Below are positions 4,991 through 5,585 of a stretch of DNA of 5,585 nucleotides, piece by piece. The translations under genes and the position numbers were made by a program. Numbering within the stretch: the first letter of the stretch is position 1; each line of letters starts with the position of its first letter. Below the pieces are notes generated by a model that was given only the letters and a program-made list of their open reading frames with translations, ran no database searches and was not told where the DNA came from. This DNA comes from Phycisphaerae bacterium (GTDB taxonomy: Bacteria > Planctomycetota > Phycisphaerae > Sedimentisphaerales > Anaerobacaceae). The stretch covers positions 1-5,585 of the forward strand of contig DAOVNI010000122.1 in NCBI GenBank assembly GCA_030630315.1, in the 5' to 3' direction.

Positions 4991-5585
4991 TTAATTAGCC
5001 TGTTTTATTGTGTTTGGTGTAAGTGATTGGCCTATGATGGCCTGACTGTCAGATATTCTTTTTTCAGTTGTGGCTTCGGTCCCGTTCCACCGGCCCAAAA
5101 GAGCCAATGCTGCGCTGTCATAATTTTTCTGTCGGGTATAGGCCGTTGCCAGGATGTTTAAGGCCTCTTGCTTTATCCACTCCGATGGCCCCAGGTCTAA
5201 AAGCTGAGAGCAAACGGATATAGCTTGAGAATTCTGGCCGAGTTTCAAACAAACATTAGCCAATTCGAGAGCGATATCGTGCGCAAAAGGCCCGGGTTCG
5301 ACGAGGACAAGAATTTCGGTTAAGTTCGCGCGGGCGAGCTCCAAATTCCCTTTGGCGATGTAGCAGTTAGTCAGTTCGAAAGACATTCTGGCCTTTAACT
5401 GCGAGTCGGGAATATATTCAACTCTGTCTCCGAGTGCCACAATAGCCTTATCAACCAGGCCCATCGCCCGAAGGACTTCGCTCTTGAGCAGTAACATCTC
5501 AACAGATTCTTTCTGTGAGAACGCCACCGGACGTATGTTCTCTAATACATCAAGTGCCTTGATGAAATTCTCCTGCTGCATATAA
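4991..5585 (-). CDS. TPR repeat protein, N-terminus beyond window edge
   Basis: The frame ends at TAA (4993-4991) and stays open to the right edge. The first visible Met (5581) gives 196 residues, but the codon before it is sense, so the gene probably starts outside the window. The protein is built of paired amphipathic helices typical of TPRs: KSEVLRAMGLVDKAIVAL, LTNCYIAKGNLELARANL, LANVCLKLGQNSQAISVC and LNILATAYTRQKNYDSAALAL, covering residues about 30-165. A polar tail follows. TPR arrays act as protein-binding scaffolds; no enzymatic motif is visible. Location cannot be judged because any signal peptide is missing. It is only 2 nt upstream of another TPR gene, so the two probably work together, possibly as one envelope-associated assembly; this is inference. 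Confidence 0.8.
   Translation of the reverse strand, partial: YMQQENFIKALDVLENIRPVAFSQKESVEMLLLKSEVLRAMGLVDKAIVALGDRVEYIPDSQLKARMSFELTNCYIAKGNLELARANLTEILVLVEPGPFAHDIALELANVCLKLGQNSQAISVCSQLLDLGPSEWIKQEALNILATAYTRQKNYDSAALALLGRWNGTEATTEKRISDSQAIIGQSLTPNTIKQAN

Noticed and set aside
1..5585. Sigma54 (-24/-12) or sigma28 flagellar promoters within the block
   Set aside because: Reading both strands by eye gave no convincing match upstream of any gene; a matrix scan could overturn this.

Overview
All supported genes lie on the minus strand and read from right to left. They form one tightly packed, operon-like block: a TPR protein cut by the right edge, an exported TPR protein with an internal tandem repeat, a sigma54-dependent response regulator, fliL, fliM, and fliN cut by the left edge. 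The core is a bacterial flagellar switch/motor module. FliM and FliN form the C-ring, FliL is the stator-associated membrane protein, and the regulator is placed like FlbD/FleQ-type sigma54 flagellar activators. The organism is a flagellated bacterium of medium GC. The coding style and the abundance of short dispersed repeats in gaps and inside genes suggest a planctomycete-like (Phycisphaerae/Sedimentisphaerales-type) or similar environmental genome; this is a low-confidence inference.

Layout: TPR protein (5585-4991, continues off the edge); exported TPR protein (4988-3699, 2 nt after the previous stop); a 65-nt gap with a hairpin element; response regulator (3633-2089); a 59-nt gap dominated by a five-unit 7-bp repeat; fliL (2029-1406); fliM (1409-423, ATGA overlap with fliL); a 59-nt gap with another 7-bp repeat; fliN (363 to the left edge). 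There is no gene-free stretch over 300 bases, no RNA gene, no CRISPR array and no transposase. I saw no convincing promoter or rho-independent terminator, so the block is probably transcribed from upstream of the right edge.

The most striking feature is not a gene. At least three families of 7-bp tandem repeats (minus-strand units ACGAGCR, TKAGTTT, and ATTGTCA-like) and several palindromic or dispersed-looking elements occur in 5.6 kb. They lie in gaps, at stop codons, and in frame within coding sequence. The response regulator alone seems to carry three such insertions: two in loops of its receiver domain and one in the linker before its DNA-binding domain. The same receiver has Ser where the phospho-accepting Asp should be and Asn in the acidic pair, so it probably does not signal by normal phosphorylation. 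FliM also has altered CheY-binding and FliG-binding motifs. Together these suggest a flagellar control system whose inputs have diverged from the textbook form.
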